Of a stretch of DNA of 64,000 bases, positions 13,087-27,000 are shown piece after piece. A program made the translations under genes and the position numbers. Each line of letters begins with the position of its first letter. The stretch's first letter is position 1. This DNA is from Protula sp. h YS-2021. Taxonomy: Eukaryota > Annelida > Polychaeta > Sabellida > Serpulidae. The notes below the pieces were generated by a model. It did not search any database. It saw only the letters and a list, made by a program, of their open reading frames with translations, and was not told the origin of the DNA. Location: positions 15,974,720 through 16,038,719 of the forward strand of contig OX457032.1 of NCBI GenBank assembly GCA_949752745.1. The letters run 5' to 3'.

Positions 13087-13117
13087 CACCTTTCATATTT
13101 TGTTAATATGAAAGGTG
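13087..13117. other. Perfect 13-bp stem hairpin
   Basis: CACCTTTCATATT, a five-base loop, then AATATGAAAGGTG. No gene ends here, so a terminator-like role is not supported. It is probably a repeat fossil. Confidence 0.6.
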
Positions 13118-13194
13118 ACTTCGAATACTGTACTGCTGAAAATTTTACAACAGGAACTGAGCTCTTTTGTACAAGATATAATAGAACCTTGATA

Positions 13195-13325
13195 TAGCCA
13201 ATTGCACCTTATAGCCACACAGCTCATAGCCACATACAGCTTATAGCTGTATACAGGTCATAACCACATAGTGTTTATAGTGACGTACAGCTTATAGCCA
13301 CATACAGCTTATAGCCACAAACGAG
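13195..13325. repeat. Minisatellite, ~17-bp CATACAGCTTATAGCCA units
   Basis: About seven diverged tandem copies of ACAGCTTATAGCCACAT. Confidence 0.75.
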
Positions 13326-13389
13326 CTACTGAGTAGCGCAAATTACGCTTGGAGGACACAAAAAATACAATTCTGAACTCTTAAAATAC

Positions 13390-13825
13390 AGAATTGACCA
13401 AGAACGAGGAGGTGAAGGTCACTAAGGTACCTCTTCCGTTACATTTTCTGTTTTAAGCCAAACGGTCGAAAATAAGCTTAAAATCCTACTTCCTCTAGCC
13501 CTTTTTGGAATTTCCGGTTTTCGACATTGACCATAACCGAAGTGGTAAAGGTAATCGAGCTACCCCTTACATATCGCTTTTTAGGTTGAAAGGGTCGAAA
13601 TAAGTTCAAAATCGTCTATCTCTAACCGTTTCGAGATAATGGCCCACTACCTGTTTTTGACATTGACCATGACCGCGGAGGTTAAGGTCACTGAGGTACC
13701 TCTCATATATGGTCTTTTAGGCGCAAAGGTTGAAATTAAGCTTAAAATCGCTCTATCTCTAACCGTTTTTGAGATAATGGTCAATCGTTCTCTAAGGTCA
13801 TGGTCAAAAACGCGAATTTTACAAC
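13390..13825. repeat. Tandem ~150-bp repeat, about three units
   Basis: Each unit contains GAGGT(G/T)AAGGTCACT(A/G)AGGTACC, AAGCTTAAAATCG and a block like CATTGACCATGACCG. The small ORFs here on both strands follow the repeat and are not genes. Confidence 0.6.
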
Positions 13826-13853
13826 ATCTAATCACCCTCTATCAGTGAGCCAA

Positions 13854-13957
<104 letters not shown>

Positions 13958-14199
13958 TCTTTAGTAAATGGGAAAAACTGCAACGCTGCAAACATATATA
14001 CTCTAGCAATTAAGAAAAACTGAAACGCCGCAGCCAACTTCAACTCGGACACGCATGCTGTGATGGTTATCACTGTAGACTGTTGAGCGATCAATACGCC
14101 CAGACTGATATCACACCAGTCCCTTTAACTGCGAAATCAAAGCGTTTGCTTGCTTATAATGAGCGTAAGTGGCAAAATTTCAATGTCCATATTTACATA

Positions 14200-14450
14200 T
14201 TAAATATTAATGAATTTCTAAAAAATTGTGCAGGACCAACTATACATTCTACATTATATCTCTGCCAAATTTGATCGTCCTAGCCCTAGAAGTCTCAGAA
14301 GAGTTCCCATGACAAGATGTTCAAAATTTCAACCTCCATTTTTGTATATAAAATATTACTGAATTTCTTAAAAATTTAAGGTGGACCAACTAGACATACT
14401 ATACTATGTCTCTGCAAAATTTGGTTGTCCTAACTCTAGCCGTCGAGTTT
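14200..14450. repeat. Two-copy ~150-bp direct repeat
   Basis: The segments beginning GGACCAACTATACATTCTAC and GGACCAACTAGACATACTAT each continue into ATGTCTCTGC(C/A)AAATTTG and a TCCTA block. Each has an upstream GAATTTCTxAAAAATT string. Confidence 0.55.
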
Positions 14451-15136
14451 GTGTGACAAAGTGGCGAAAAAACGATACGTGCGGAAACACTTTTCCGAAT
14501 CGTACGAAAGCAATAAACTAGCGAATTGAAAATCCTCAAGTGTAATGATGTCGTAACTATGGTGCATTGAATCCAAGTTAAATGCTATTTACAATCTAGG
14601 CTATTGATTGTATGTCCAAATAGAATATCCGATTTGAAAAGGAAGTCGCCATTTTCTTACTTATCTGTAGCCTATTTGTAGACTTTCCAGCTCTGCTATT
14701 ATGTAGGGTTATTGAGTCTGAACAGTCAGTCGGATAGGGCAAAAAGGTGTTTGTCCCGACAAATGCATGACTGTTATGTGTTTATCGTGATTCGTGGACG
14801 AATCACTGATGAGCAATGTGCTCCGGTATTTGGATGCCAGCTCAACGAGACACTGCGAGAATCTAAGATTCAGCAAATTGTTTCTTGTAGTCCTCAACAA
14901 GTTCGGCAAAGAGATAGGTCAACCATTTACGTAACAAATAGAGAAACACCGAACACCATAGGACCCTACAGTCACCTACCGCCCTCTTAACCCCGCCTCA
15001 TCCATGCGTTGATGATATCCAAGCTCTGTGAAAAAATCAACAATTCTGTTGCTATCTATTAAATGAACAAACACAATTAATGGCGTGTTTTGCTTTCATT
15101 TGTTATATATACATAAATGTATTTGTTTTGCCTTAG

Positions 15137-15241
15137 ATTAACCAAACTCAACTAGAACAGATGCTGAAGATCACAGAAGAACAGCAGTACTTCCTGAAAA
15201 AGACAATTTTATCAGCGATAAAGCGATTGAAATCGAAGTAG
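15137..15241 (+). CDS. Isolated terminal-exon candidate, lysine-rich
   Basis: A strong acceptor (TTTGTTTTGCCTTAG) is followed by 34 open codons and a TAG. The peptide is helix-prone and basic: QLEQMLKITEEQQYFLKK, then AIKRLKSK-stop. I could not connect it to an upstream exon or a family. It could be the last exon of a small plus-strand gene in the 8.3-15 kb interval, or chance. Confidence 0.25.
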   Translation: MNQTQLEQMLKITEEQQYFLKKTILSAIKRLKSK

Positions 15242-16614
15242 AAAAAACACACCCACACAAGCGTTCACCCTAACTGAGTAACATGATTGGCGCACAAACG
15301 GATATACGAGGCGGTATGCGACATTGGAACGTCATCACACGACACGGTGGCGGATCAGAGCCTCGGCCCAAGTGCAAGAACTCGGCTGGCTGCGTCAACT
15401 TGTTGGGAAATCTTGGATAATTTGGTGTTACCATGGTGGAGGGTGCTATGACTTGCATCACTGATACCACTTTAACAAGGTTCGCCCAAATGATTATTCA
15501 GAACTGCACAATCTGTGTTGTTGCTGTATTTTAGCAGAATGAAACATGTTTGATTGCAATCAGAGGCCAAAGAATGCTAAATTGCAATCGCCCTGTTGTT
15601 ACAGGACAATGTCATTATCCAAAGCCTAATCAGACATCATTCTAATAAAGGTTTCTGAATGCAATCTGGAGCCAAGGGTAAAATAATTGCACTACTACGT
15701 TTTTTTATACAAGACATCTTAATGCACGACGAGATCTTACTGCATTGCTTTGGTATTCTGGTTACACCTCACTATCAACATCAAACCCTTCCATACGTCT
15801 TGCTCACTTTTTTTAGGAAGGTCCTGCATCTGTGCCTTAATTTATCAATTTGAAGTATATCAACAGTCTGATTACAGAGCATGTACAAATTGTACTATTA
15901 AGGAGCCGTCTATTAAATGTCAAGATAAAATTAGCTTGATAATTGCGGACATCGAAACATACACAGTGGTGAAGTAGTAGCTAAAAACAACTGACGAAAT
16001 ATCACCGTTCACTGAAACGATTCACAATAAAATCTGATCAATGTCACTGAAATCTTCTCTATCTTGTCTGTTGCACCCGAGTCTCAGTAACTTCATTACG
16101 TCTTCAAATTTTGAAGGCAATCCGATCAAAATTATTGGAGACAAAGCATTTTGAAGACTGGCAACCAAAAAATTATAAATGCAATCCAACCACCTTCAGC
16201 CCTATTTAGCCAATTTTTGGTGGATCGCCAAAAAAATTTGAACAGAGGACAGCCTAGTGATATTTAGGCAAAATTTGAAGGCAATATAATCAAAATTGTG
16301 GAAGAAAAATCCTTTTCAAAAATGATAACCAAAAATTTTTAAAATGCCCTCTAATTGCCAGCAGAAAGATATTATTAGTTAATATTTTCTCATTGCTCAA
16401 TAATGCTTCATGTTGACTTAAAATAAATCAACATGTGCTAATTGTTGTGACAACCGATTTGCTCAGATGTCAGAATTTTTAGGACCAGGATTCGTCTCGT
16501 GCGATTGCAACGGCTTAGTTATCGTATGTATGCTTGAAACGAAATTGAGCCAGATATATTATCAGTGCATTGAGCTTCAATACTAATTAGTTTTTTCTGT
16601 GAGAAAATTCAAAT

Positions 16615-16800
16615 ATGAGAATATTCAAATATACCCAAAGTCTAGTACAAGGCCAATATTATCAAACCATTTTAGAGGGCTTTAATTACTTTGCTGATGA
16701 AAAAAATTACAAGTATTCAAAGGCACTAAAGGCGGCTATAAGGAAAGACAATGCATTCTTTGAAAAGCTTCTACATGAGGAGGAGGAAGATGACAGATGA
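16615..16800 (+). CDS. Orphan 61-codon ORF with nearby polyadenylation signal
   Basis: The ORF reads ...YYQTILEGFNYFADEKNYKY..., then ends in an acidic tail (LLHEEEEDDR-stop). AATAAA follows about 35 bases after the stop (near 16836), consistent with a 3'-terminal exon. No family was recognised and no upstream exon was found. Confidence 0.2.
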   Translation: MRIFKYTQSLVQGQYYQTILEGFNYFADEKNYKYSKALKAAIRKDNAFFEKLLHEEEEDDR

Positions 16801-17454
16801 CAGTGAGGTGCAACAGAGTGAAACAGGTGAAGAAAAATAAACTTATTTGACTAAACTTTGTAATATTGTTATTAACTTAAGCGCTGTCTTGAAAGTGTAT
16901 CTTTAAAACTATTAAATATATGTCTTGCATTTGATGTTTAACATATGAAGTCGCAAGAAGCTAAGGTCCCTCGCGCGGTGTTAATTCACCCGTAAACCAT
17001 ATATCATATATCATATATTATGTATTTTAATTAAGTATTGTATTATAATGTATTACATTCAAGTATTGTTTGAAAAGAAAAGTTTAAAAGCATCATATAT
17101 GTTTTTATTCTTATTGAATATGATAAATTATTACACTTATATAAAATTATGATATACAAAAAAAATAAAATGTAGACATTTATTGAGAATAAAAGGAAAA
17201 ATATTTCAAATACATTCAAATACATTTCAAATACATATAAGTATCATAACTGTTATCACCTCATTGATAAATGTCTTTAAAACTGACTTAACATTGATCC
17301 AATCAAATCACTTTCACATCAACATGGTTTGATAATGTTAGTTCATTTCATAGTCTTTATCATTTTCCACATATTAGGAAGCGTAAAGTCAATTCGATTT
17401 CCTTTCCAAGTTCCCAGTTTCGTAGGGAGATTCACACTCGGTTCTAATATGTCT

Positions 17455-17835
17455 AATATTTTATAAAATTTCCTTGACGCGGGGGAGGGGGAGGGGGGGG
17501 GTCCCACATACCATAACATAATATGTTCCAAAAATAAATTTTCTAAAATTTCCTGGGGGTCTCACATACCATGGCGTAATATGTTCCAAAAATAAATTTT
17601 CTAAAATTTCCTGGGGGTGGGGTCTGACACAATATGTCCTAATATGTCTATAAATACCTTTACCACATCTCCAAGGCATTGAATGAAAGGGCTGCTAATT
17701 CGAACACGTCTTTGAATGAGCTGGCCATTCGAACACATCTTTGAACGAACTGATCATTCGAACACATCTTTGAATGAACTGGCCATTCGAACACATCCTT
17801 GAACGGGCTGGCCATTCCAACATATCTTTGAATGG
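17455..17835. repeat. Repeat cluster: ~75-bp poly-G units, then ~29-bp minisatellite
   Basis: 17455-17625 has two to three units containing AAAATTTCCTGGGGGT, CACATACCAT and ATATGTTCCAAAAATAAATT. 17690-17835 has about five units of TTCGAACACATCTTTGAATG. The minus-strand ORFs here (repeated FKDVFEWP/SKMCSN) mirror the minisatellite. Confidence 0.7.
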
Positions 17836-17879
17836 CGAACTCTTCACACACAACTTCGCGAGGGCTCGCTGCCGCGAAA

Positions 17880-18250
17880 AAGAGCTTGATTGACAGGTTT
17901 GATTGACAGGTGTGATTGACAGATTTGATTGACAGGTTTGATTGATGACGACACCATGATTGACAGCCGTAGAACTGGCGTTCTCCACCTACTGAAGGGT
18001 GGGGCTTGATTGATGACGTCACGATGATTACTGGTCCAGAACCATCGTTTTCCCCTACTTAGGGGTGGGGGTTGATTGATAACATTACGATGTTTGACTG
18101 CTCCAGAACTCTCGATTTCCCCTACTGAGAGGGGAGCTTGAATGATGACGTCAAGATGATTGACTGGTCCAGAACTCTTGATTTCCCCCTACTGAGAGGC
18201 GGAGCTTGATTAATGACGTCACGATGATTGACTGGCGTAGAACTGTCGTT
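17880..18250. repeat. Tandem array with perfect TGACGTCA (CRE) palindromes
   Basis: 17880-17945 has TTGATTGACAGG units. From 17938 there are about five ~66-bp units of GGAGCTTGATTGATGACGTC, then GATGATTGACTGG and CCAGAACT. TGACGTCA is intact at 18014-18021, 18148-18155 and 18214-18221. The array ends about 1.5 kb upstream of the CNOT11 start codon. Confidence 0.7.
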
Positions 18251-18649
18251 CCTCAACTACTCTGATAACTCATCTCTTTTTATCTTTCTAAAATATGATC
18301 GCCTTCGAAACTGTTGTATTTGTAGTGACTTCAGCTCAGACTTTACCATTGGCATTGCATTAGATTTTGCTGTAGGTATTGTCTCAGGCTTTGCTACAGA
18401 CTTTTCGGTTTGGTATTTTCTCAGACTTTTCTGTAGGCATTGCCCTAGATGTTAGTTGTTGTTCATTCACGGCAGACATGCTCACTCTTCAATATTTTGA
18501 TACAAAATGATTGTCATTTCTAAGGGAGGGCGCCTTTTTGTGCTCTATAGGTTGTGTAATGTCCATGAGCTAACGCAGTGTAACCATCATTCAATACGTA
18601 GCGCTTATCATCAAATGGTAAACCAAAGTTACTCAGAATCATCTGAAAC

Positions 18650-19070
18650 GTCTAAATATGAAAAAATCACAAAATTTTCCCCGGGGAGAGGGGGGGAGGG
18701 GTAAACAAAACAAAGTTGCTTAGAATCGTCTGAAACATCTAAATATGCAAAAATCACAAAATTTTCCCACGGGGGGGGAGGTGGAGTCAGAAACCCAAAA
18801 AGGCCCAGGATCGTCTGAAACGGATAAATATGTAATAATCACAATATTTTCCCACGGGGAGGGGGTAAAAAAACCGAAGTTGCTCAGAATCGTCTGAAAC
18901 GTATAAATATGCAAAAAATCGCAAAATTTTCCCACGGGAGTCTGATACACTATGTCCTGGGGGGCGGTCTGATACACTATGTCAAAGGGGGAGGGTGGAG
19001 GGGGAGGGGGTCTGCTACACTATGTCCTAGGAGAGGGGAGGGAGGGGGAGGGGGAGAGGGGAGGGGTTGT
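18650..19070. repeat. G-rich tandem repeats, quadruplex-prone
   Basis: About four ~80-bp units contain AGAATCGTCTGAAAC, AAATATGCAAAAA and AAAATTTTCCCACGGGG. These lead into CTGATACACTATGTCC units, then a run of G4-5 blocks separated by A or T (about 18986-19066) on the plus strand. This is about 0.7 kb upstream of the CNOT11 ATG. Confidence 0.7.
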
Positions 19071-19747
19071 TTGATTGACAGGTGTAGAACTGTCATTGCC
19101 TAGGGCGGTCCTGCAGTAGAACCCCCACTTATCAACTACTAATAGCCAACCTCTTTGGTGGTTCGCTCTTTTGTGTATAATACCTTTTAACTTCGCAGAT
19201 CCACTGGGGATTCCGTGAAAATAACACTCATAAAAAGTATAACTACTTTTTCAAATATCCAACCAATTGTTTTGCTTTCTACTTAAAGTAATGGTATATA
19301 TTTAAGACTGAGCAACATCTTAATTAATATCAAAAATTCTGTCTTGTATATAACACTTAACTAGGTCTTATATACACACCAGTGTTGTTATGTACTTTGC
19401 AAAGTGTTTCTTCAAACATCGTAATGGATATGACTTAAACTAGCTGTAATTACCTTTTCTGAAAATGTCGGTTCTTATGGTCACACTGAGTCTTATAAAG
19501 GGCCAATTTTAATAGATTGCGGCAATTTAAAGAGTAACTAAGGATTGGATTAAGAAGAAAGAGTTATTTATCGTTTATAACGGTGAATAGATTGCTGTTA
19601 ATGATAAAAAATCTTGGAGTTATTTGAAATCTGCATGTTCCAGACGAAGCTGTATAACACGCAAAAGGATTGGTTAAAACCTGGCGTGTATATATTCTGT
19701 TTATATACACCGGCGTGTATATAGACGTTCCCGAACAGAACGAAGAA

Positions 19748-20962
19748 ATGTCGCTGTCTATCAAGGATCTGGCTTCATTGCTCAGGTTAGCAAAATTCAG
19801 TTATAAAGAACGATTCTATATCATTTATTCATATGTTTTTGTTGTTATCCAGCCTGGGAGAAGTGGCACAGTGGCTTCCCAATTATCGCCCTCTTTCCCA
19901 CTTTATAAAAACAGTTCAATATAAGCCAAATCACACGGTGGGTGTTCCGAATAAAATGCGCAAAAATTCTGCATTTCGAGTACAAAGTAACTGGTAAAAA
20001 TGAAAGAAATCATAGAGGGATTTCGATTAAATGTCAACGAGTAGAGACATATTCACGAATACGAGAAGAAACAGATAAAAAGATCAGCAAATGTCGTTTT
20101 ACTCGAAGACTGAATTCACGGAATTTTATGAAAACCTTTTGCGAATGATGAAATTTGATAAACAAACTCTTTAGCCTATCTTCACTTGTATGTAATATGT
20201 CTTTTTGCACTTTCGGGAATTTCGATGTCTCTATGGACCATGTTTTGAATGCAAGTTCATGGATTAAGTATAAAAAATGATTATTAAACGTCTGTGTATA
20301 TATATATTTTTTTAATTCATTCGAGATCGTAAGTAGGATTTTAAGTGGAATGGTTTTAAAAGAAATAGCCCATGGAGGATGAGGGGCTAAGTGGATTATT
20401 GAAGCGGGCATATTGCATAATATCCTTCTGAAATTAATAGCTTCTGTTGTCTCATATCAGCATGAATAAGCGTTCTAGTGACTAGTCTATGCTCATTATT
20501 GCATAGTGTGCTGTCGGAAGATGCCACCCAGACACAGTCGTTTGAGGTGCTTGCCGCGTCTCTTCATCACTATTTCAACAAACATGACTACTTCAAAGTG
20601 GGAACTGCCTTGGTAAGTGTAATCGTATTGTGGCCTTGTGTTACCCATCGTTTGATCTGTAACATTGATGAAACACAAACAGTTGTTTTCGTGTACAGTT
20701 TTAATCATTTTTATTAAATCGCTCTGATTGAAACGTTCCTCAGGTATTACTCGTTACTGCCAGTACCTTTGATTTTTTTTTTCATTTCAGGTTTTATTGC
20801 TACAAAACCAGGATTTGCTGTCGCACCCCACACAGAAACTAGCAGCCGTGTTTTTACTTTATGAAATGTACAGAACTGATCCAATTGCTGCCAACCCGTT
20901 TGCTTCAGTCTTTGTTCACTTACTGGTGAGTGTAAGCGCAGCACAACCATCGTATGGCGTAC

Positions 20963-21026
<64 letters not shown>

Positions 21027-24000
21027 GTTTATATATATATATATATATATATAGAAGAAGAATTAAATTTTGATGTAGCAAAATCCAAGTTTAACACATA
21101 CGACCGATATTAACAGCGTTCGCGATGACGGCGTTTTTACGCGGATTTTAGCACTTTTTGGGGCTTGTGACGCGGCTTTTCAAAACCCACTGCGTCACAG
21201 TGACGCGATGTTTTGCAGACCAACGCGTCACACTATAGAAACAAGTGGGTCAGTGAAACTGACTATGTCCCCCGCCGTACAATCCCAGTATTTGATTTTG
21301 TTAGGTTGGACTACAACCCTTCGTATCATATTCGTGAATTTTAAAATTCCAGCCGGGCCAATGTCCTTTGGCCGCCAGGGCTCATTTACAATACCGACCT
21401 TTGTTGGTTCCAATACTTACTATATCTAAAATATTTCAACAATTGATCCAGAATTGTAGGCTTGAGTGTGTTAACAAACTCATTCGAATGAGTGAGGATT
21501 GGGAAAATTTGTGAAATTCAGCCGGGCCAATGTCCTTGGGCCGACATGGCTCATTTACAATACCGATCCTTGTTCGTTCCAGTACTATCCATATATACAA
21601 TATCTTAACAATCGGTGAAAAAATGCAGGCTTGAGCGTGTTAACAAAAAAGGTGTCGACAGACGGACGGACATACTACGGACAGACGGACGGCAAGACAG
21701 ACAAACCCGAAAACTATAGTCCCCCGGCGGGGGACTAAAAAGTATATGTGAAAATTTTTCAACAAAAATTAGCCCTTCGTCTGTTTTGGAGTGTATAAAG
21801 AACTTAACGGATTTAAAGTTTTTGGGCGCACAGCACAACAGCAAAATCTGACAGATGTTGCACGGAAGCTCCTGACCACATATCGTACGGACTATCCGAA
21901 CTTTCCTATCCTTATGGAATATTTTCTGCTTGTTCCAATGAACTCTGCTACTTGCGAGTGAGGTTTTCGCGCGCAAACTATTATTAAAACCAAGAACAGG
22001 AACCGTCTAGGTGATAAATGACTTGATCACATTTTACGGGTTTCTATGAACAGGACAGACTACAGCTTATTTTTGCATGGAGGAGGTAGAGGAGGGGAGG
22101 GGGTAGGTGTTTCAAAAGGTACCAGTACTTTGTATTGAAAAATGCTTGGTGGACAGCCTGTGACGCGGTTTTTTAGATCCCACTGCGTCACACAATAATT
22201 ATGTGTGACGCGGTTTTCTGGAAGGCCAGCGCGAACGCTGTATTACATCCATCCGAGCCTGAACTTTTTGACATAACATAAAGCTGCAAAATAAGCACCT
22301 GCAGTCCAGTTTTATAAAACAGTTTTCTGTTATTATGCTTGTAGTGATGCCATCCCACAGCGGTTGTATATTAGGGAATAACACGATATATTTATTTATG
22401 ATGAGTTTGCTTTGTTTAGACCGAGATTACAACTAGCTCTGTAGATATGGTTGTCTTTCATGGTTAGTAAAGACTAGAGTCAATCTGTTATTGTTCTGTT
22501 TTTAGAATCCTCATGAAAGTAAAGAAGACAAAGAAACTTTCCACTGGGCGGTACCAAAAATCTTGCCCGCGGAGAGATACTTTCTCTCCCAGCTCATCTC
22601 CAGTCCCTCTAAAGAGGTAGACTTTCTCAGTGGCGGGGATGACGGATAGTTTGGGTGTTTAGAGCGATTATCTAGTAATGCACATGTTTCTAAAAACGAA
22701 AGCTGAAGCATTGACCTTTTATGACTTAAGTCAAGAATTTATTTGCTCGAAGGTAGAAAAGGGTGCTGTAAATAAAACATAGCTTGTAAAGACTCTGTGT
22801 TTTTGTTTGTTTTTGTTTTTTTTTTATTCATGTTTTATTTAAATCGATTTTTAGGATTTAAATCGCGAACAAAATCTGTGACGACATAATTTATACACAA
22901 TACTCGTTTTGACTCCTTTCCCTTGCTCCACGGATCAGTGCACACAAAGTTTCACCAGTTTGAATAAAACCACTGGCATTGACTTGTCATTTAGTTGACT
23001 GAAAAGACAAATGTTGACATGAATAATTGCCGTGTTAAATAGTTGCCGAATCTTAATGTTTCAATTTTTTGGGTGTGAACTCCGAAAGAAGGTAAATTGA
23101 TTGTGAACTGGTTATTCCTTCATCTGGTAAGCGTTTAATAAAATATTTTTAGCAGCTTTATAAAATGGTATCCGACAGTGGAAAGCTACACTCATTCACT
23201 TACATGGTCACTCTCTATTTATCAGTTAGCGATATACTAAAACAGTTATGTTTAAGTAGGCAGTAGGTAAAGGTATGCTACATGACAAGAACGGGACGAA
23301 ACACCAATTTCCTTATGTCATGAGGGGGCAGAGGCACGTTTCTAATTTTTATTTAAGGGTTTCTGTTAAGTATGCATTGGGCAACTGACTGCTGTTGTAC
23401 ATTGGATATTGAAAAAGAAAAAATATTTGTTTATTTTTTTACTCAAAACATCCCCAAAAATCACCTGTTGATTTTTCACCGTGAATATGTTAAAAAAATA
23501 TCATTTGTGGGGTTTTTTTTTATTACCTTGATTGAAATCATGGTGATATTTGAATCATATCAGCCCTGTATTGCAGACATCTTTTGTGGCATCGACTACA
23601 GAACCTATTGCGAACATGGAGCCTTTTTCGACATGCTTGTCTGGACCATATAAGCTTTATACTGTTAAAAAGTAGTGGTTAAAATGGCATATCAGATATA
23701 TCGACATAATGTGTCGGTCCTGGTCACACAGGTTACTCTGCCCATATTAGGACACTAAGGGCATGCTGTCATTGTTTCAGCTGTTTAAGAAGACACCTAC
23801 GCAAGTCTTACAAACAGACGTCAATAACATGCAGGTAAGGTGAAATGTTAAAAAGTCCAGGTTATTATTGCAAAGTGAAGTAACTAATTGTTGCAAAATT
23901 AAGTAACTACATACAAGCGTGTATAGTGGGCGTATACTTTAAAATATAAATAATAAAATAAATTAAATATAAACAGTACATATGCCATTGGTGAATGGGG

Positions 24001-27000
24001 TCCGGTTGCTTGTTATAGTCGTATGACGTGAGCGGGTTACAGTTAGCCCTCGCGGAGAGGCAGTCAGAAATGCCTGCACAGAGCAAGGCAGCTATCCCGT
24101 GCATTCTTCCCGACCCGGACGTCATTCCCACCAGGTTAGTGACTGTAAGGGGTGGATGAATCCTAGTGACTGCTAGGGGTGGATGATTCCCGCGTAAGTA
24201 ATGAGAGTAGTTTTTTTTTCAGAGGAGACATCTTAACATTTTGCGCTCTCACCTTCAGCGCTCCCATTTTCATACAGCAAACTTTAAATCTGCAAACTAA
24301 CAGTAAGAAATATGATGTCACTCAATACCTTTTTTTTAAAACTCATTAAAACACATTTTGCGGAAAACACGAAATAAGAATTTTGGCCAATGCAGGATCA
24401 TCGAAATTTTCAAAATAAATAAGTTCGACGTCGGCTTTGCCCAAGTTCTTCAAGAGGAAAAAAAAGTTCGCGAACTATTGAGTCCTTCACAAACAATTGG
24501 GATAAGAGGCAATTCTATTTTACATCCTGCCCTTTGTCCCTTTTCGAGCGCACAGTCTAAAAATTTAGTTCATGTTCTTTACTTTCAAAAGGATCGTTTT
24601 CCAAAATTTGATATTCACAGTTTTATGTTGCTGACTAAAAGTTAACCTATAATTTCACTTTTATTCCATGTATTCCATGAAATATTGAGTTTCATGGTTT
24701 CCAGTTTTGACCAGTTCAATAAGCCCGGCCATATTAACCCTGATGTGCAGCGTCAGACTACGGAAGCTCTGCTAACTGGCTCCCACCCCCCTGTGGAAAA
24801 CTGCATGAAACCTGAGTTCATTAGACTGGCACCCCCGCTACACATGTCGGATGATGAGGTGCGTCATTAAAGTGTGCGAAAAAACGTGCTGGTTCTGCCG
24901 TGTGTGTTACCTTATAGTTGATATTGATTTGTTCTGTTGTGACACAGCTTTAATTATATGCTTAGCGAGGCTTCGATACTTGCATTTAACTTCAGCAGGA
25001 GCTTCACTGTGTAACTGGTTAATTTCCTTGTGAGGAGTGTTCTTATTTATAAAAATCGTACAGAGAAACCGACCAGAAAAATTATAAATGGTTCATTGTG
25101 ACAGAGGACATGAAAAGAAAGAAAAAAAAGCTGTCAGGTAAAGAACATATGAACAAAAATAATCGAAACATATTAGATTGATGGAGTGCTGTTGCTTGGT
25201 TTACAGCTAGTTTGGATGAACCCGGCTGAGCCGGAGCACACGATCGCCTGGGACTCGTCCATGTGTGTCGGCAGTTCAGCCGGTAATATTCCCCGCCTCC
25301 CCCCCCCCCCCCCAGCATCCCGCAGGCTTCTTCCCTTCTGTCTTTGTTTTTTTTTTACCCGTGAAGATCCTGAGATTCCAGTTAATGATCAGTAGTACTC
25401 CGTATAAAAGCAATAATGAAAGAAAATGCAAAGAAGCAAAAATATGCACACAATTAGTAACCAATCATTTCAAGTGCTCGGGACAAAGAAAATGTTTTCC
25501 ACTATCCAAAACGTAAATAACCGCCTGAACTCTGAATAACAGATTAATTAACCGAAATATAAAATAGAGCGTGTTTAAATTAAACGTGTGCAACTCGCAC
25601 ACGTTTAAGATATAGCAGAGCCAGGATCCGGATCCAGAGTCTGGAATGTGAATTTTTTGTGAAAGTTGTTTGCGTGTTGGTTGTAGGGACTGAAGCGAAG
25701 CGGCTGATGGCTAGGGCGTTTAAGGGCGCTCTTGTTTTACCCCAGCAACAGCAGTTGTTGGCCGAGCTTACGAAGGATCCCAAACTCGTATATCATATCG
25801 GTCTGACACCTGCAAAGGTACGTCCTTCCGCCCTCCCCCTCCCCCCTGCCTTTTTGGAAAGGGGTGATAAAATGAGAATGCGTGAATTCATTTTGGAAGT
25901 AATATACAAGTGAGTTTGATTTAATTCCATTTCCGATTTCGTCCCTCAAAAGTTCCCAATAATTCCATGTGGTTTTGACTTTTTGATAAACGGTTGAAAT
26001 TTCCATTCACTTTAGTTACCAGACCTGGTTGAAAACAATCCATTGGTTGCCATTGAGGCTCTTCTCAAATTAATGAAATTCAACAACAGTCAAATAACAG
26101 AGTAAGTATTCCTACATCTCATTATCCGATTCGTCTCGGGTTCAGACAGTCGCGTCCTAATTACATTTGCGTCATTGTGAAATTTTTATTTTTACGGGTT
26201 GGAGGCTCAGTGCAAATTCAATACTTTATGCTGTAACTTGAACAAGTTACCAGGACTTTAAATGGCGGGAACATTTTATTCGAATATTTAGTTTGGGTGC
26301 GGCGAGGTTTTAGAATTCAAGTCCGTGCTGCACATTGCTAGGGGTTCTAAAGCTGTGTTATATCTTTAGCTGAGAAATACATGGCCTATAAAAGTATGGG
26401 TGTGTACTTTGTATTTGCAGGTACTTCTCCGTACTCGTAAACATGGAAATGTCCTTGCATTCCATGGAAGTAGTCAATCGTCTCACCACGGTAAACCTCA
26501 TATTACACATGTCGTTTGGGTTTCACAGAAATATTTCAAGTCAGAACAAAGAGCCCTAACAGCGTTATACAATATCATGATAAAATATATAACACCATTT
26601 CTTCGTTAAGTAACAGTCAAAGAGAGTAAATTGAAGCTGCGTGACATAAAGGTGGGGTACCCTTGTACTCTTAGCTATTCTACTCGGGAGTTATTCAAGG
26701 CGCCGAGTACATAATAAGTACTCCAAAATACAAACAAATACAGGTTCGATAGAAAAAAAATGGATTTAACCATTTACACTGTAGCTGAAGTGTACAGGGG
26801 TAGGTTAATGTCCAAAGAAATTGTCTGGAGTCTCCCAGAACTACAGAAACAACCTCGCCCAGTTTCTGGCAGTGAGGTTAAAATACCCTACCCTTCCCTT
26901 TACATGTCTCAATGGGGTTTTAAAACGGACACTTCTGTTCTACGACATATAATTACGTTGAGATAAAGTGAACATTATTGTTCTCAAGGATTTCATCAAC

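Noticed and set aside
17660..18022. Minus-strand ORFs with repeated FKDVFEWP/SKMCSN peptides as a repeat protein
   Set aside because: They are translations of a 29-bp minisatellite, with no start context or splice support.
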